The translations under genes were made by a program, and so were the position numbers. From NCBI RefSeq assembly GCF_004745525.1, contig NZ_RKLY01000004.1, forward strand, positions 1-64,000: a DNA stretch of 64,000 nucleotides, read 5' to 3'. The notes under the pieces are model-generated. The model was not told where the DNA came from and ran no database searches. It saw nothing but the letters and a program-made list of their open reading frames with translations. Numbering within the stretch: the first letter of the stretch is position 1; the number at the start of each line of letters is the position of its first letter. The DNA is from Companilactobacillus suantsaicola (lineage in GTDB: Bacteria; Bacillota; Bacilli; Lactobacillales; Lactobacillaceae). This document shows, piece after piece, positions 27,508-37,339 of the stretch.

Positions 27508-28776
27508 ATGGTTAGTTCAGAAAATGTAGAAAAGGCTTATCAAGAAGCAAAAGAACGTTATGCCGCAATCGGGGTTGATACTGATGCAGCTTTAAAGGAA
27601 TTGAAAAAATTAAAATTGTCAGTTCACTGTTGGCAAGGGGACGACATTCATGGATTTTTAAATCCTAATCAAGAATTGACTGGAGGTATTGGAGTTTCTG
27701 GTAACTATCCAGGAATTGCCAGAACTCCTGATGAGTTGACAAGTGATTTGAGTGAAGCTTTGTCACTTATCCCTGGAACTCATAAAGTGCAACTTCATGC
27801 TATTTATGCGGTTACGAATGGTCAAAAGAAGGGCATCAACGACTTAGGACCAGAAGATTTCAGTTACTGGGTTGACTGGGCTAAGAAAGAACATGTTGGT
27901 TTGGATATGAATGGAACCTTTTTCTCACATCCGATGGTCAAAAATAACTTTACGTTAGCCAGTCCTGATAAAGATGTCCGTGATTTCTGGATTGAACACG
28001 GTAAAATCAGTCGTGAAATTGCCAACTATTTCGGAAAAGAATTAGGTCAACAATCCATCAATAACTTCTGGATTCCGGATGGTTTCAAGGACAATCCAAT
28101 TGATAAAGAAACGCCACGTCGTCGTTTGATTGAGTCACTCGACCAAATTATTGAAAAGAAGTATGACGAAAAGAACACCATTGAAGCCTTTGAAGGAAAG
28201 TTATTCGGTACCGGTATCGAATCATATACTGTTGGCTCACACTTGTTCTACAACAATTATGCTTTGACTAGAAATAAGCTTTGGACTATTGATGCTGGAC
28301 ACTGGCACCCAACAGAAGATGTTTCTGATAAATTCTCAGCTTTCTTGCCATTCGGTAAAGGCTTGATGTTGCACGTTTCTCGTCCTGTTCGTTGGGATAG
28401 TGATCATGTGGTTATTTTCGATGAGGCTTTGGTCAGAATTGCTCGTTCATTAGTTCGAGATAACGAATTGAATCGGACCAATGTTGGCTTGGACTTCTTT
28501 GATGCCACAATTAATCGTGTTGCTGCTTGGGTCATTGGGGCTCGTGCTACACAAAAGGCCTTCTTACAAGCAATGCTTGAACCAATCAACCAATTAAAAC
28601 AAGCTGAAATCAACTTTGACTTCACAACTAGATTAGCTGAAACCGAAGAGTTGAAGTCATATCCATTTGGAGCTGTTTGGGATGAGTTTTGTCTTCAAAA
28701 TGATGTTCCAGTTGGGACTGATTGGCTGGAAAATATTCATCAATATGAAAAAGACGTTCAATTCAAACGTAACTAA
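27508..28776 (+). CDS. rhaA: L-rhamnose isomerase
   Basis: The 422-residue metal-dependent aldose-ketose isomerase converts L-rhamnose to L-rhamnulose. KLKLSVHCWQGDD near the N-terminus, MNGTFFSHP, and the metal-binding stretch DAGHWHPTEDVSDKF with HVSRPVRWDSDHV are hallmarks of RhaA, and the length is normal. A GTGAGGG site lies in the end of rhaB, giving tight operon coupling. No L-rhamnose mutarotase (rhaM) follows. Confidence 0.95.
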   Translation: MVSSENVEKAYQEAKERYAAIGVDTDAALKELKKLKLSVHCWQGDDIHGFLNPNQELTGGIGVSGNYPGIARTPDELTSDLSEALSLIPGTHKVQLHAIYAVTNGQKKGINDLGPEDFSYWVDWAKKEHVGLDMNGTFFSHPMVKNNFTLASPDKDVRDFWIEHGKISREIANYFGKELGQQSINNFWIPDGFKDNPIDKETPRRRLIESLDQIIEKKYDEKNTIEAFEGKLFGTGIESYTVGSHLFYNNYALTRNKLWTIDAGHWHPTEDVSDKFSAFLPFGKGLMLHVSRPVRWDSDHVVIFDEALVRIARSLVRDNELNRTNVGLDFFDATINRVAAWVIGARATQKAFLQAMLEPINQLKQAEINFDFTTRLAETEELKSYPFGAVWDEFCLQNDVPVGTDWLENIHQYEKDVQFKRN

Positions 28777-28810
28777 TTTAAATTAACTAGAGGAAAAGGT
28801 GTTAATTATT

Positions 28811-29644
28811 ATGAAATTTATCAATTCTAAATTTGTTGAGAAAATGCGCGAAATTACTAATGAACTTTATAAACATGGCTGGGATGAAAGAAATGGCGGT
28901 AACGTCAGTCTACGATTGACTCAATCAGAAGTTGATCAATTTGATGACTTAGATGGCACAATCAGAAATATTCCCATTAAATTTGATGCAACCGCTTTGG
29001 CAGGGCAATATTTCTTAGTGACCGGAACTGGTCGCTATTTCAAAAATGTCCACAATTATCCAGAGCGTGACACCGGCTTAGTTAGAATCACTGACGAAGG
29101 TAACTCAGTCGACCTTCTTTGGGGCTTCAATGATGGCGGGCAACCAACTAGTGAATTCCCATCACACTTGATGACTCACATCGAACGCCAAAAAATTGAT
29201 TCCAATCAAAGAGTCGTCATGCACTGTCACCCAACTAATTGGGTTGCTCTATCATTTACCCACGAATTGGATGAAGGCAGCGTCAGTCGTCTATTGTGGA
29301 AGATGCAAGCTGAATCTTTGGTAGTCTTCCCAGAAGGCGTTGGTATCATCCCTTATATGACACCAGGAACCAACGAAATTGGTCAAGCTACCGCCGATAA
29401 AATGAGTGAATTTAGAGTAGTTATGTGGCCACATCATGGAATCTTTGCTTGCGGCGACAGCATGGACGAAGTTTATGGTTTGATTGAAACCGTTGAAAAA
29501 GCTTGCCAAATTTATACAACCATTCAAGCTCAAGGTGGCGACATCTTACAAAGTATCACCGATGATGATTTGCGTGATTTGGCTAAGTCATTTAACGTCA
29601 CACCAAATCCAAAGTTCTTGTCGACTGAAGTTGTTAATAGCTAG
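28811..29644 (+). CDS. rhaD: L-rhamnulose-1-phosphate aldolase
   Basis: The 277-residue class II aldolase cleaves rhamnulose-1-phosphate to DHAP and L-lactaldehyde. Zinc ligands are visible in MHCHPTNW and WPHHGIF, and NGGNVSLRL marks the phosphate-binding loop. A GTG at 28799 is in frame, but the ATG at 28811 lies 9 nt from AAAAGGTG and gives the normal N-terminus ([12 protein letters not shown]). It is the last gene of the operon. No lactaldehyde reductase or rhamnose permease gene is next to it. Confidence 0.94.
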   Translation: MKFINSKFVEKMREITNELYKHGWDERNGGNVSLRLTQSEVDQFDDLDGTIRNIPIKFDATALAGQYFLVTGTGRYFKNVHNYPERDTGLVRITDEGNSVDLLWGFNDGGQPTSEFPSHLMTHIERQKIDSNQRVVMHCHPTNWVALSFTHELDEGSVSRLLWKMQAESLVVFPEGVGIIPYMTPGTNEIGQATADKMSEFRVVMWPHHGIFACGDSMDEVYGLIETVEKACQIYTTIQAQGGDILQSITDDDLRDLAKSFNVTPNPKFLSTEVVNS

Positions 29645-29725
29645 TAGATGAACCATGAAAATTTATTCGAATAAATTAGAGAGTGGAAACAGGACGTGGT
29701 CAACTCTCAAGTATTAAGTATTAAG
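29645..29725 (+). other. Spacer with GAGAGT...ACTCTC stem-loop
   Basis: The only structure seen is a GAGAGTGGAAACAGGACGTGG stretch that pairs through its GAGAGT end with ACTCTC downstream. It shares a TGGAA-rich, GTGG-containing core with the elements near 24465 and 30750, perhaps a diverged intergenic repeat. No gene is supported. Confidence 0.3.
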
Positions 29726-29728
29726 ATA

Positions 29729-29775
29729 AATAAGCCTAGGTAATCAAAGTACGATTACCTAAGCTTATTATTTTA
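29729..29775. terminator. Terminator of the rha operon
   Basis: A 17-bp stem with one mismatch (arms 29729-29745 and 29753-29769) has a short loop and a T-rich end, 85 nt after the rhaD stop. Confidence 0.75.
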
Positions 29776-29867
29776 AGCGCAAAGTTTATGTCTCAAGCTA
29801 CTTTCAATTTTGACATGATACCTGAGATAATGCAGAGTAATGTTACTATTTCGTAAATTTAAATTTA

Positions 29868-29896
29868 TTGACGTACTTAAAAACGTACTTTATAAT
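29868..29896 (+). promoter_or_regulatory. Promoter/operator of the yefM-yoeB pair
   Basis: TTGACG (29868-29873) and TATAAT (29891-29896) stand 17 nt apart. Two copies of ACGTACTT lie between and over the -35 element, and each contains a GTAC palindrome. This is a likely operator for autorepression by the antitoxin complex. Confidence 0.7.
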
Positions 29897-29920
29897 CATT
29901 TGTGAATAGGAGGTAATATA

Positions 29921-30184
29921 ATGCAAAGAACACTAAACCCAACCCAGGCAAGAAAAGATTTCTACAAAATTATTAAGTCGGTAAACGATGATTCTACGCC
30001 GATTGAAATTAATGGAAGAACTGAAAATGACAGTGCCGTATTGATGAGTGTTAAAGACTACCGAGCTATTCAAGAGACATTATATCTTATGAATGATGGG
30101 ACTTTGGACAAGGTACATAGAGCTGAGAAAGATGATTCAGGATTCACCGATATTACTAACGGTGTACATTGGGACGAAATCTAG
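29921..30184 (+). CDS. YefM-family antitoxin
   Basis: The 87-residue Phd/YefM-type antitoxin has an N-terminal DNA-binding half (TQARKDFYKIIKSVNDDSTPIEI) and an acidic C-terminal tail that would neutralise the toxin. GGAGG lies 6 nt before the ATG. Its stop overlaps the toxin GTG start by 1 nt, the usual coupling of such pairs. It should bind its own promoter. Confidence 0.88.
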   Translation: MQRTLNPTQARKDFYKIIKSVNDDSTPIEINGRTENDSAVLMSVKDYRAIQETLYLMNDGTLDKVHRAEKDDSGFTDITNGVHWDEI

Positions 30185-30456
30185 TGACTACCTACAAAGT
30201 GAAATTTAAAAATTCTCCCAAAAATGATTTAAGAAAAATAAAACAAAGTAATCTTAGGGATAAGTTTGATGAGCTAATTAAGAAATTAGTTACAAATCCT
30301 TATGACCCAACGGATAATTTTGAGAAACTAATGCCGCCAGAAGATAGATTCTACTCACGACGAATAAATATTAAACATAGGCTTGTTTATAAAGTAGACG
30401 AGGAAAAAAAGGTTGTTTATATTTACTCTGCGTGGAATCACTATCTTGATAATTAA
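30184..30456 (+). CDS. YoeB-family mRNA interferase toxin
   Basis: The 90-residue RelE-fold endoribonuclease cleaves mRNA at the ribosome. The C-terminal catalytic pattern is present: FYSRRINIKHRLVYKV supplies the arginine, and the end WNHYLDN carries the HY pair. A longer reading from a TTG at 30169 exists, but GTG at 30184 overlapping the antitoxin stop (TAGTG) is more plausible. The pair sits inside the sugar island and may help retain it. Confidence 0.85.
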   Translation: MTTYKVKFKNSPKNDLRKIKQSNLRDKFDELIKKLVTNPYDPTDNFEKLMPPEDRFYSRRINIKHRLVYKVDEEKKVVYIYSAWNHYLDN

Positions 30457-30532
30457 ATAAGAAAACTTTTTTACAAATGGCAAATAATTTGGCCAAGATG
30501 GCCAAGTTATTTAGCCTCCTATATCTAATATT

Positions 30533-30583
30533 AAAAAACGAGATGACAAATTCCAACATTTGGAATAATCATCTCGTTTTTAT
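30533..30583. terminator. Bidirectional terminator after yoeB
   Basis: AAAACGAGATGA pairs with TCATCTCGTTTT across an inner ATTCCA/TGGAAT hairpin and is flanked by A and T runs. A second small hairpin, TTGGCC/GGCCAA, lies at 30489-30505. Confidence 0.8.
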
Positions 30584-30589
30584 TTTCGA

Positions 30590-30770
30590 ACTAGGACTTA
30601 TGTACCTTCTCTTGTTTGTTGAGTTAGTTTTTTGCCGTTCTATGAGGAGTAGTCAAAACGCGTTCAGCAGGCTAGGACTTGGACATATAGCTACGTTTCC
30701 AAAATCACGTTATTCTTCGGGAGCTGAGTGCCCCTGTTCCACGCTCTGTAAATTCGTTTCGATAAACGCT
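30590..30770. repeat. Possible intergenic repeat overlapping an araC 3' end
   Basis: This stretch codes for nothing recognisable on either strand until the last codons of the convergent araC gene. It contains two copies of CTAGGACTT (about 30590 and 30683) and G/C-rich blocks unlike the surroundings. On the minus strand it reads GTGGAACAGGGGCACTCAGC, resembling the cores near 24465 and 29685. It may be an insertion that replaced the original end of the araC gene. Confidence 0.35.
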
Positions 30771-31700
30771 AGGTGATAACTGGACATGTTTTTTAAAAAA
30801 GTGATAAAAGTAAGTCTCATTATCAAAGCCTAATTGCTTTGCAATGTTTTGAATCGTCATATTTGTTGTGGTCAATAATTCTTGAGCACGATGAATTCTA
30901 ATTTCTTGGGAATAGGCAGTTAGTGTGTGCTTAGTTTTGTCCTTTAACAACCGATTTAAGTATTCGTCGTTGTAGTGGAGTTGTTCTTCCAAGTTTTTTC
31001 GAGAGATATTGCCATCACTTTTATCGATCAATTCGATAACTTGGTTGGCTAAAAAATCTTTTTTGGAGTTATCCAGTAGGTTAGGGATGACGCGAAAATG
31101 ATGACTGTCTTCTAATTCAGATAATAGTCTTAAAACTAAACCACTTTGAAAAAATTTAGCGCCAATTTTGACAGTGGTGATTTCTTGTTGGAGTGAATCC
31201 AAAATGATTTTTAGGGCTTTGTCGGAATCACTCGTAAGACGATGGAATTTTAAATAATTACGTTGCCAACCGTTTTTATCATCGAGATTGTGTTTTAAAA
31301 ACGAAAAAACAGCACCTTGAGATTCAATATCGGTTAACAGTTGACGTAATAAGCTTTCTGACAAATTCAAAAAGACTACTAAACAATTAGTTTGGAGTTT
31401 CTCTGTATGTCTGATCTGTGGATTCAAAAGACAGCCTTCACCAGCTTGAAAAGTAAAAACTTGATCTTCTAAATAATTGGTCAACTGACCATCTAAAACG
31501 TACATTAATTCAAAGTCTTGATCACGATGCATTTTTTGATAGTCAGAGGCCTCAAAAGAGTGGAATTTGCCATTTTGTAACATCGTATAGAGGACTTTTT
31601 GATTGGTCTGGCGTTTGTAAAACATCGTTAAAGGAACTTTAGTTGAGATTTCGGGACCTTGATTAGTTGCCGCATCTAAATTTTTAAAATCTTTTCGCAT
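30705..31700 (-). CDS. AraC-family regulator (controls GH2/GH1 genes?)
   Basis: The 331-residue regulator has a cupin domain (about 60-140, FELMYVLDGQLTNYL and FQAGEGCLLNPQIRHTE) and a C-terminal helix-turn-helix pair (RKNLEEQLHYNDEYLNRLLKDKT and IQNIAKQLGFDNETYFYHFFKKHV). An upstream methionine at 31760 is in frame, but GGAGG lies 7 nt before the ATG at 31700. It is divergent from the GH2 gene at 31814, its likely target. The final residues (RGTGALSSRRIT) are encoded within the suspected repeat and may not be the ancestral C-terminus. Confidence 0.8.
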   Translation of the reverse strand: MRKDFKNLDAATNQGPEISTKVPLTMFYKRQTNQKVLYTMLQNGKFHSFEASDYQKMHRDQDFELMYVLDGQLTNYLEDQVFTFQAGEGCLLNPQIRHTEKLQTNCLVVFLNLSESLLRQLLTDIESQGAVFSFLKHNLDDKNGWQRNYLKFHRLTSDSDKALKIILDSLQQEITTVKIGAKFFQSGLVLRLLSELEDSHHFRVIPNLLDNSKKDFLANQVIELIDKSDGNISRKNLEEQLHYNDEYLNRLLKDKTKHTLTAYSQEIRIHRAQELLTTTNMTIQNIAKQLGFDNETYFYHFFKKHVQLSPSVYRNEFTERGTGALSSRRIT

Positions 31701-31727
31701 CCCAATACCTCCAAGTTGGAAAATTAC

Positions 31728-31755
31728 AGTAAGCGTTTGCTTGAAATCGTTTATA
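31728..31755. promoter_or_regulatory. Two cre-like boxes upstream of the GH2 gene
   Basis: AGTAAGCGTTTGCT (31728-31741) and TGAAATCGTTTATA (31742-31755) lie back to back between the AraC regulator and the GH2 gene. The second differs from the cre consensus at one fixed position. Tandem boxes suggest CcpA repression. Confidence 0.55.
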
Positions 31756-31813
31756 AACATTATAGCATAGCGGTATTTTGGCTAAAATTAAGTATGATGA
31801 AAGGATTGATATT

Positions 31814-34198
31814 ATGACTATCAAAGAATCTTTAAATAGCAATTGGATGTTTCATTACGGTGAAATGAAACGCGTTCCTTATAAAACTACCAAAAAGGCT
31901 GTTTCACTAGGTGGAATCACCGCACCCATCAAAGGAGAAGCGGGTCAACGTTTGCCGGTTAGTGCTGGTGGCAGTCACTTCTTGAAGTTGATTGCTCAAG
32001 GCGACGAACAACAGGGCCTGTTGAATCTAGCTGATACTGATTTGACCTCAGAATTATCCGCTGATTGGAAAAAAATAGATTTGCCTCATGATTGGAATCG
32101 GCAATCACCCTATGTCAATCAACCAGAGAAGTTGATGAGCGGCTCAAAACCAGATGCTTGCGGTTATTATCGTAAGACTTTCACATTAACTACTGATGAT
32201 TTAAACAATTTAAGGACAATTCTGCATTTTGACGGCGTCATGCGGATGGCTGATGTCTGGTTGAATGGAACTTATTTAGGACATAATAATAGCGGATACA
32301 ACGCCTTTAGTTTCGACATTACTGAAATGGCTCGATATGGTCAAGAAGGAGTTAACGTCGTCTTAGTTCGGGCTGATACGACAACTGGTGCAGAAGGTTG
32401 GTGGTACGAAGGTGCTGGAATTTATCGTTCTGTTTGGTTAGAGCACAAGCCGCTGGTCTCCTTGAAAGAAGATTCATGTTATATTTACACGAAATCTTTG
32501 AATGACGACACTGCACAATTGGGGGTTGAATTGACCGTTGAAAACAACACCGCTACTCAACAAGTTGTATCTCCACAAGTTTTGTTGGATGGTCAAGTTG
32601 TGATGCAATTTGGGGACGTTGAAGTAGGCAGTTACCAAAATAAACAATTCAAAACCACAATTAAAGTGACTGATCCCAAACTTTGGACTCCAGAAAATCC
32701 TTATTGTTACAAAGCTGAATTTATCGTGGCTAATGATAAAGTCGAAAAAAATCTGGGTATTCATACGTTTGACTATACAACTTCCGGCTTCTTTTTGAAT
32801 GGGAAGAGTTATCAATTGCACGGTATTTGTGAACACCAAGATTTCGTTGGCGTCGGAACCGCTTTGAATCAAGATATCGTTGATTACAAAGTCTCGGTAA
32901 TGAAAAAAATGGGTGTCAACGCTTGGCGAAGTACCCATCACTTTGCTTCTGAAGAATTGTTGGATGCCTGTGATCGTTATGGAGTTATTGTCATCGATGA
33001 AAATCGCTTGTTGGAGAGTTCTCCTTGGCGAATACAAGATCTAGCACAGATGGTACAAAAGGATTGGATGCATCCCTCAATTGCTTTTTGGTCAATTTCA
33101 AACGAAGAATTAGTTGGCAATACACCATTAGGCAGTCGCATCGCTCAAAAAATTGTTCGAACTATTAAGAAATTTGACTTTGAACATTTAATCATTGGGG
33201 CCGAATTATTGACTCCTGAAGGAATCATTGATGAAGATTACGTCAAAAATCTCGATGTGTTGGGTGTTAATTATCCGGAAGCTGGTGTTATGGGTTCTGG
33301 TGCTAAATTAATTCACCAGAAATACCCTGATCTGCCAATGATGAGTACCGAGAACGCATCTTACTTTTCAACTAGAGGTGCGTATAAAGATAGTGGTGAT
33401 TTGGATCAATGTAATAATTTCGGCTCATATTTCTCAATGGTTTTACCAGGACTTAGAAAACCTGGAGATCCAGGTTTAGGTGGTACTGCGCATCCTGAAA
33501 CGGTCATGCAATATTTGCACGAAAATCCTTATATAGGTGGCGTCTTCTTGTGGACTGGTTTCGATTATTACGGCGAACCATCACCATTTAATTGGCCAGC
33601 AATCAGTTCTCAGTTCGGAATTGCCGATCTATGCGGTTTTCCTAAAGATTACTATTATTATTATCAAGCTCACTGGACAACCAAGAAATTGGTTCACTTG
33701 ATGCCTAGCTGGAATAAAGAACAGTTGGACTTAGATGCAGACGGAAAAACTACAGTTAAAGCCTTCAGCAATGCTCAAGAAGTCGAATTATTCGTCAATA
33801 ATCAAAGCTTCGGCAAACAAGCGGTGAGTGATTGTTCAGCCACTTGGGAAGTCCCATTTGAAGCTGGAGCAATTAAAGTTCTCGCATATGAAAATGGCTC
33901 GGTAGTAGCTTCCGACATAAGATTCACCAATGGTGATACCGTCCGGATTAAGCAGTGTAAAGTCTATGAAGGCCAAACAACGACACTTTATAAGTTGATG
34001 GCTATCGACGAACAAGGTAATTTAGTTGAGAATGCTAATAACCAAATCAAATTGCAAGTGACAAAAGGCAAGCTTATCGCTAGCGGCAATGGTAATCCGA
34101 TTGACCATAACATGAGTTTTGATGATATTAGTTTGTTCAATGGATTGGCCTTAGCGATTGTTTCTAAAGATAGCGAATTAACGATTAAAATCCATTAA
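31814..34198 (+). CDS. Glycoside hydrolase family 2 (beta-galactosidase-like)
   Basis: The 794-residue protein has the GH2 order: a sugar-binding jelly roll (about 85-215, DLPHDW and RTFTL-like strands), an immunoglobulin-like domain, a TIM barrel (about 305-600) and C-terminal DUF4982-like domains. The acid/base glutamate is in FWSISNEE and the probable nucleophile in MSTENASYF. GGVFLWTGFDYYGEPSP is typical of BgaA-type beta-galactosidases. There is no signal peptide, so it acts in the cytoplasm. Specificity (beta-galactoside, beta-glucuronide or similar) cannot be read. AAAGGA lies 8 nt before the ATG at 31814; a TTG at 31778 is less likely. Confidence 0.82.
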   Translation: MTIKESLNSNWMFHYGEMKRVPYKTTKKAVSLGGITAPIKGEAGQRLPVSAGGSHFLKLIAQGDEQQGLLNLADTDLTSELSADWKKIDLPHDWNRQSPYVNQPEKLMSGSKPDACGYYRKTFTLTTDDLNNLRTILHFDGVMRMADVWLNGTYLGHNNSGYNAFSFDITEMARYGQEGVNVVLVRADTTTGAEGWWYEGAGIYRSVWLEHKPLVSLKEDSCYIYTKSLNDDTAQLGVELTVENNTATQQVVSPQVLLDGQVVMQFGDVEVGSYQNKQFKTTIKVTDPKLWTPENPYCYKAEFIVANDKVEKNLGIHTFDYTTSGFFLNGKSYQLHGICEHQDFVGVGTALNQDIVDYKVSVMKKMGVNAWRSTHHFASEELLDACDRYGVIVIDENRLLESSPWRIQDLAQMVQKDWMHPSIAFWSISNEELVGNTPLGSRIAQKIVRTIKKFDFEHLIIGAELLTPEGIIDEDYVKNLDVLGVNYPEAGVMGSGAKLIHQKYPDLPMMSTENASYFSTRGAYKDSGDLDQCNNFGSYFSMVLPGLRKPGDPGLGGTAHPETVMQYLHENPYIGGVFLWTGFDYYGEPSPFNWPAISSQFGIADLCGFPKDYYYYYQAHWTTKKLVHLMPSWNKEQLDLDADGKTTVKAFSNAQEVELFVNNQSFGKQAVSDCSATWEVPFEAGAIKVLAYENGSVVASDIRFTNGDTVRIKQCKVYEGQTTTLYKLMAIDEQGNLVENANNQIKLQVTKGKLIASGNGNPIDHNMSFDDISLFNGLALAIVSKDSELTIKIH

Positions 34199-34274
34199 GA
34201 TTAATGCCTCTTTCCATAGGCAAATTAATATAAAAAATGAAAAATAAAAACAACTAGTTTATAATTTAAGTTAA

Positions 34275-35738
<1,464 letters not shown>

Positions 35739-35740
35739 AC

Positions 35741-35774
35741 AAAAAGAGAACCTGAAAATTAGGTTCTCTTTTTT
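35741..35774. terminator. Bidirectional terminator between GH1 and GH43 genes
   Basis: A perfect AAAAAGAGAACCT/AGGTTCTCTTTTT stem lies between two convergent genes and can serve both. Confidence 0.9.
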
Positions 35775-35786
35775 GTATGGTTATGA

Positions 35787-37337
35787 TTAATTTAATTGCT
35801 GTTCTTGATCGATTTTAAATCTCTTTACATTGTTAACCGACATCTTAGTATCTTGACCAACAACGTAAAGCCCTTGCATATCGCCAGTATTCAAAGCACT
35901 GATGGCTTCGTTTGAAAAGTGCATAGCGGCCACTTTGAAAGACAATTTCTGATCATTAACTTCAGCCACGAATTCTTTAGTAGCGGGATGATTAATTAGG
36001 CTGAATTTACTTGGTAAGGTATTAATTTCGGCAATTTTATCTTCAACTACTAAATCTAAGACGTGAACTGTTTTAATTAAATCAAAAGTATCATGGTCAT
36101 TTTTTTTAACGGTTAAACTGGCGAAGTGGCCGCTGTCAATTGTCACAGCGATTCCTAACTGACCATCTTTTAATGAACACTGTTCAGGATTCAGTTCAAC
36201 TTCAAAGGTTTCATTTTGTTCTGTTTGTCTGATACCTAGAAATGATGGGGTACTAAGATCAGATAGTGTCAAATTGGAGCCAATTAAGGTTAAATTATTA
36301 GTTTTGACTGATAATCTATCTTTAAGTGAATTTCGCAATGAAATCCATTCGGGACTGAGGCGACCATCTGTAAAACTATCTTCAAATGATGATAAATTTT
36401 GTTCCGATAGTGTTTTGGCATGTTCAGGGTACTTCGTCAAATCAACTTTTTGAGAAGGTAGGCCACCGTTAATTACCGGCCAATCACCATCCCAATCAAC
36501 GGGGTAGAGCATTGTCTCACGGCCAGTATTGGTAAAGGTCTTAAAATTGATATTAGCGGGTCTAGTTCCTAAACAGGTGAGCCACCAATTACCATGAATG
36601 TCTTGGAATAAGTCCCCATGACCAATGTTTTGCAGTGGTTCGTCAGCTCGGTCACGATTAGTGAAGATTGGATTATTGGGACAACTTTCAAACGGTCCCC
36701 AGATGTCTTTACTTCTAAAAATTGTGATCATATGTCCTAAACCAGTTCCACCTTCAGCTGCTAGTAGGTAGTAGTAGCCTTTATTTTTGATGATATGTGG
36801 ACCTTCAACATCACGGCCACCGGTTCCATAAGTTAGAATCTTTGGACCATTTAGAACTTTTCCTGAAGTGAGATCGATTTCGACTTGTTGCAAAGCCTTT
36901 TGACCGGATTCTAAGTAACCGGTGTATTGAACAAAGGTGTGTCCATCTTCGAAGAAAATGTCGGGATCAATGCCGTTTACGTCGATATTGATACGTTTCT
37001 TGTCCCAAATAATCTTGTCGTTATCAAGTTTTCCAGTAATGATGAAGGTCTTAAATTCGGCGAAGTTGGTTGTGATGACGTAAAATTTGCCTTCATGGTA
37101 ACGAATGCAGACGGCAAAGATTCCTTCGTTGGACTTTGCTTTCGTTAAATCAGCTTGAGAATGGCCAGTCGCAATGCTAGGGAGTGTTTCCCAATTCATA
37201 AGATCAGAACTTCTGGCCAAAGTGATTCCCGGGTAATATTCGAAAGTACTGTTGACAATATAATAGTAGTTTTCGACACGAACGATGCTTGGGTCAGGGC
37301 GCATCCCTCGTAAAATTGGATTAGTATAATTCTTCAA
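35787..37337 (-). CDS. GH43 beta-xylosidase/alpha-L-arabinofuranosidase
   Basis: The 516-residue enzyme has a five-bladed propeller (about 1-300) with the GH43 triad Asp15 (RPDPSI), Asp124 (GIDPDIF) and Glu178 (DVEGPH), then a C-terminal beta-sandwich (about 315-510), as in xylan beta-xylosidases. No signal peptide is present, so it would act on imported oligosaccharides or glycosides. The start codon is TTG, with AGAGGG about 7 nt upstream inside the end of the GH78 gene. It is the last gene of the GH3-GH78-GH43 operon. Confidence 0.87.
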   Translation of the reverse strand: MKNYTNPILRGMRPDPSIVRVENYYYIVNSTFEYYPGITLARSSDLMNWETLPSIATGHSQADLTKAKSNEGIFAVCIRYHEGKFYVITTNFAEFKTFIITGKLDNDKIIWDKKRINIDVNGIDPDIFFEDGHTFVQYTGYLESGQKALQQVEIDLTSGKVLNGPKILTYGTGGRDVEGPHIIKNKGYYYLLAAEGGTGLGHMITIFRSKDIWGPFESCPNNPIFTNRDRADEPLQNIGHGDLFQDIHGNWWLTCLGTRPANINFKTFTNTGRETMLYPVDWDGDWPVINGGLPSQKVDLTKYPEHAKTLSEQNLSSFEDSFTDGRLSPEWISLRNSLKDRLSVKTNNLTLIGSNLTLSDLSTPSFLGIRQTEQNETFEVELNPEQCSLKDGQLGIAVTIDSGHFASLTVKKNDHDTFDLIKTVHVLDLVVEDKIAEINTLPSKFSLINHPATKEFVAEVNDQKLSFKVAAMHFSNEAISALNTGDMQGLYVVGQDTKMSVNNVKRFKIDQEQQLN

Positions 37338-37339
37338 AA

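Noticed and set aside
30477-30776. A 99-codon frame after yoeB
   Set aside because: It crosses a terminator and the 3' end of the convergent araC gene. The product has no recognisable features.
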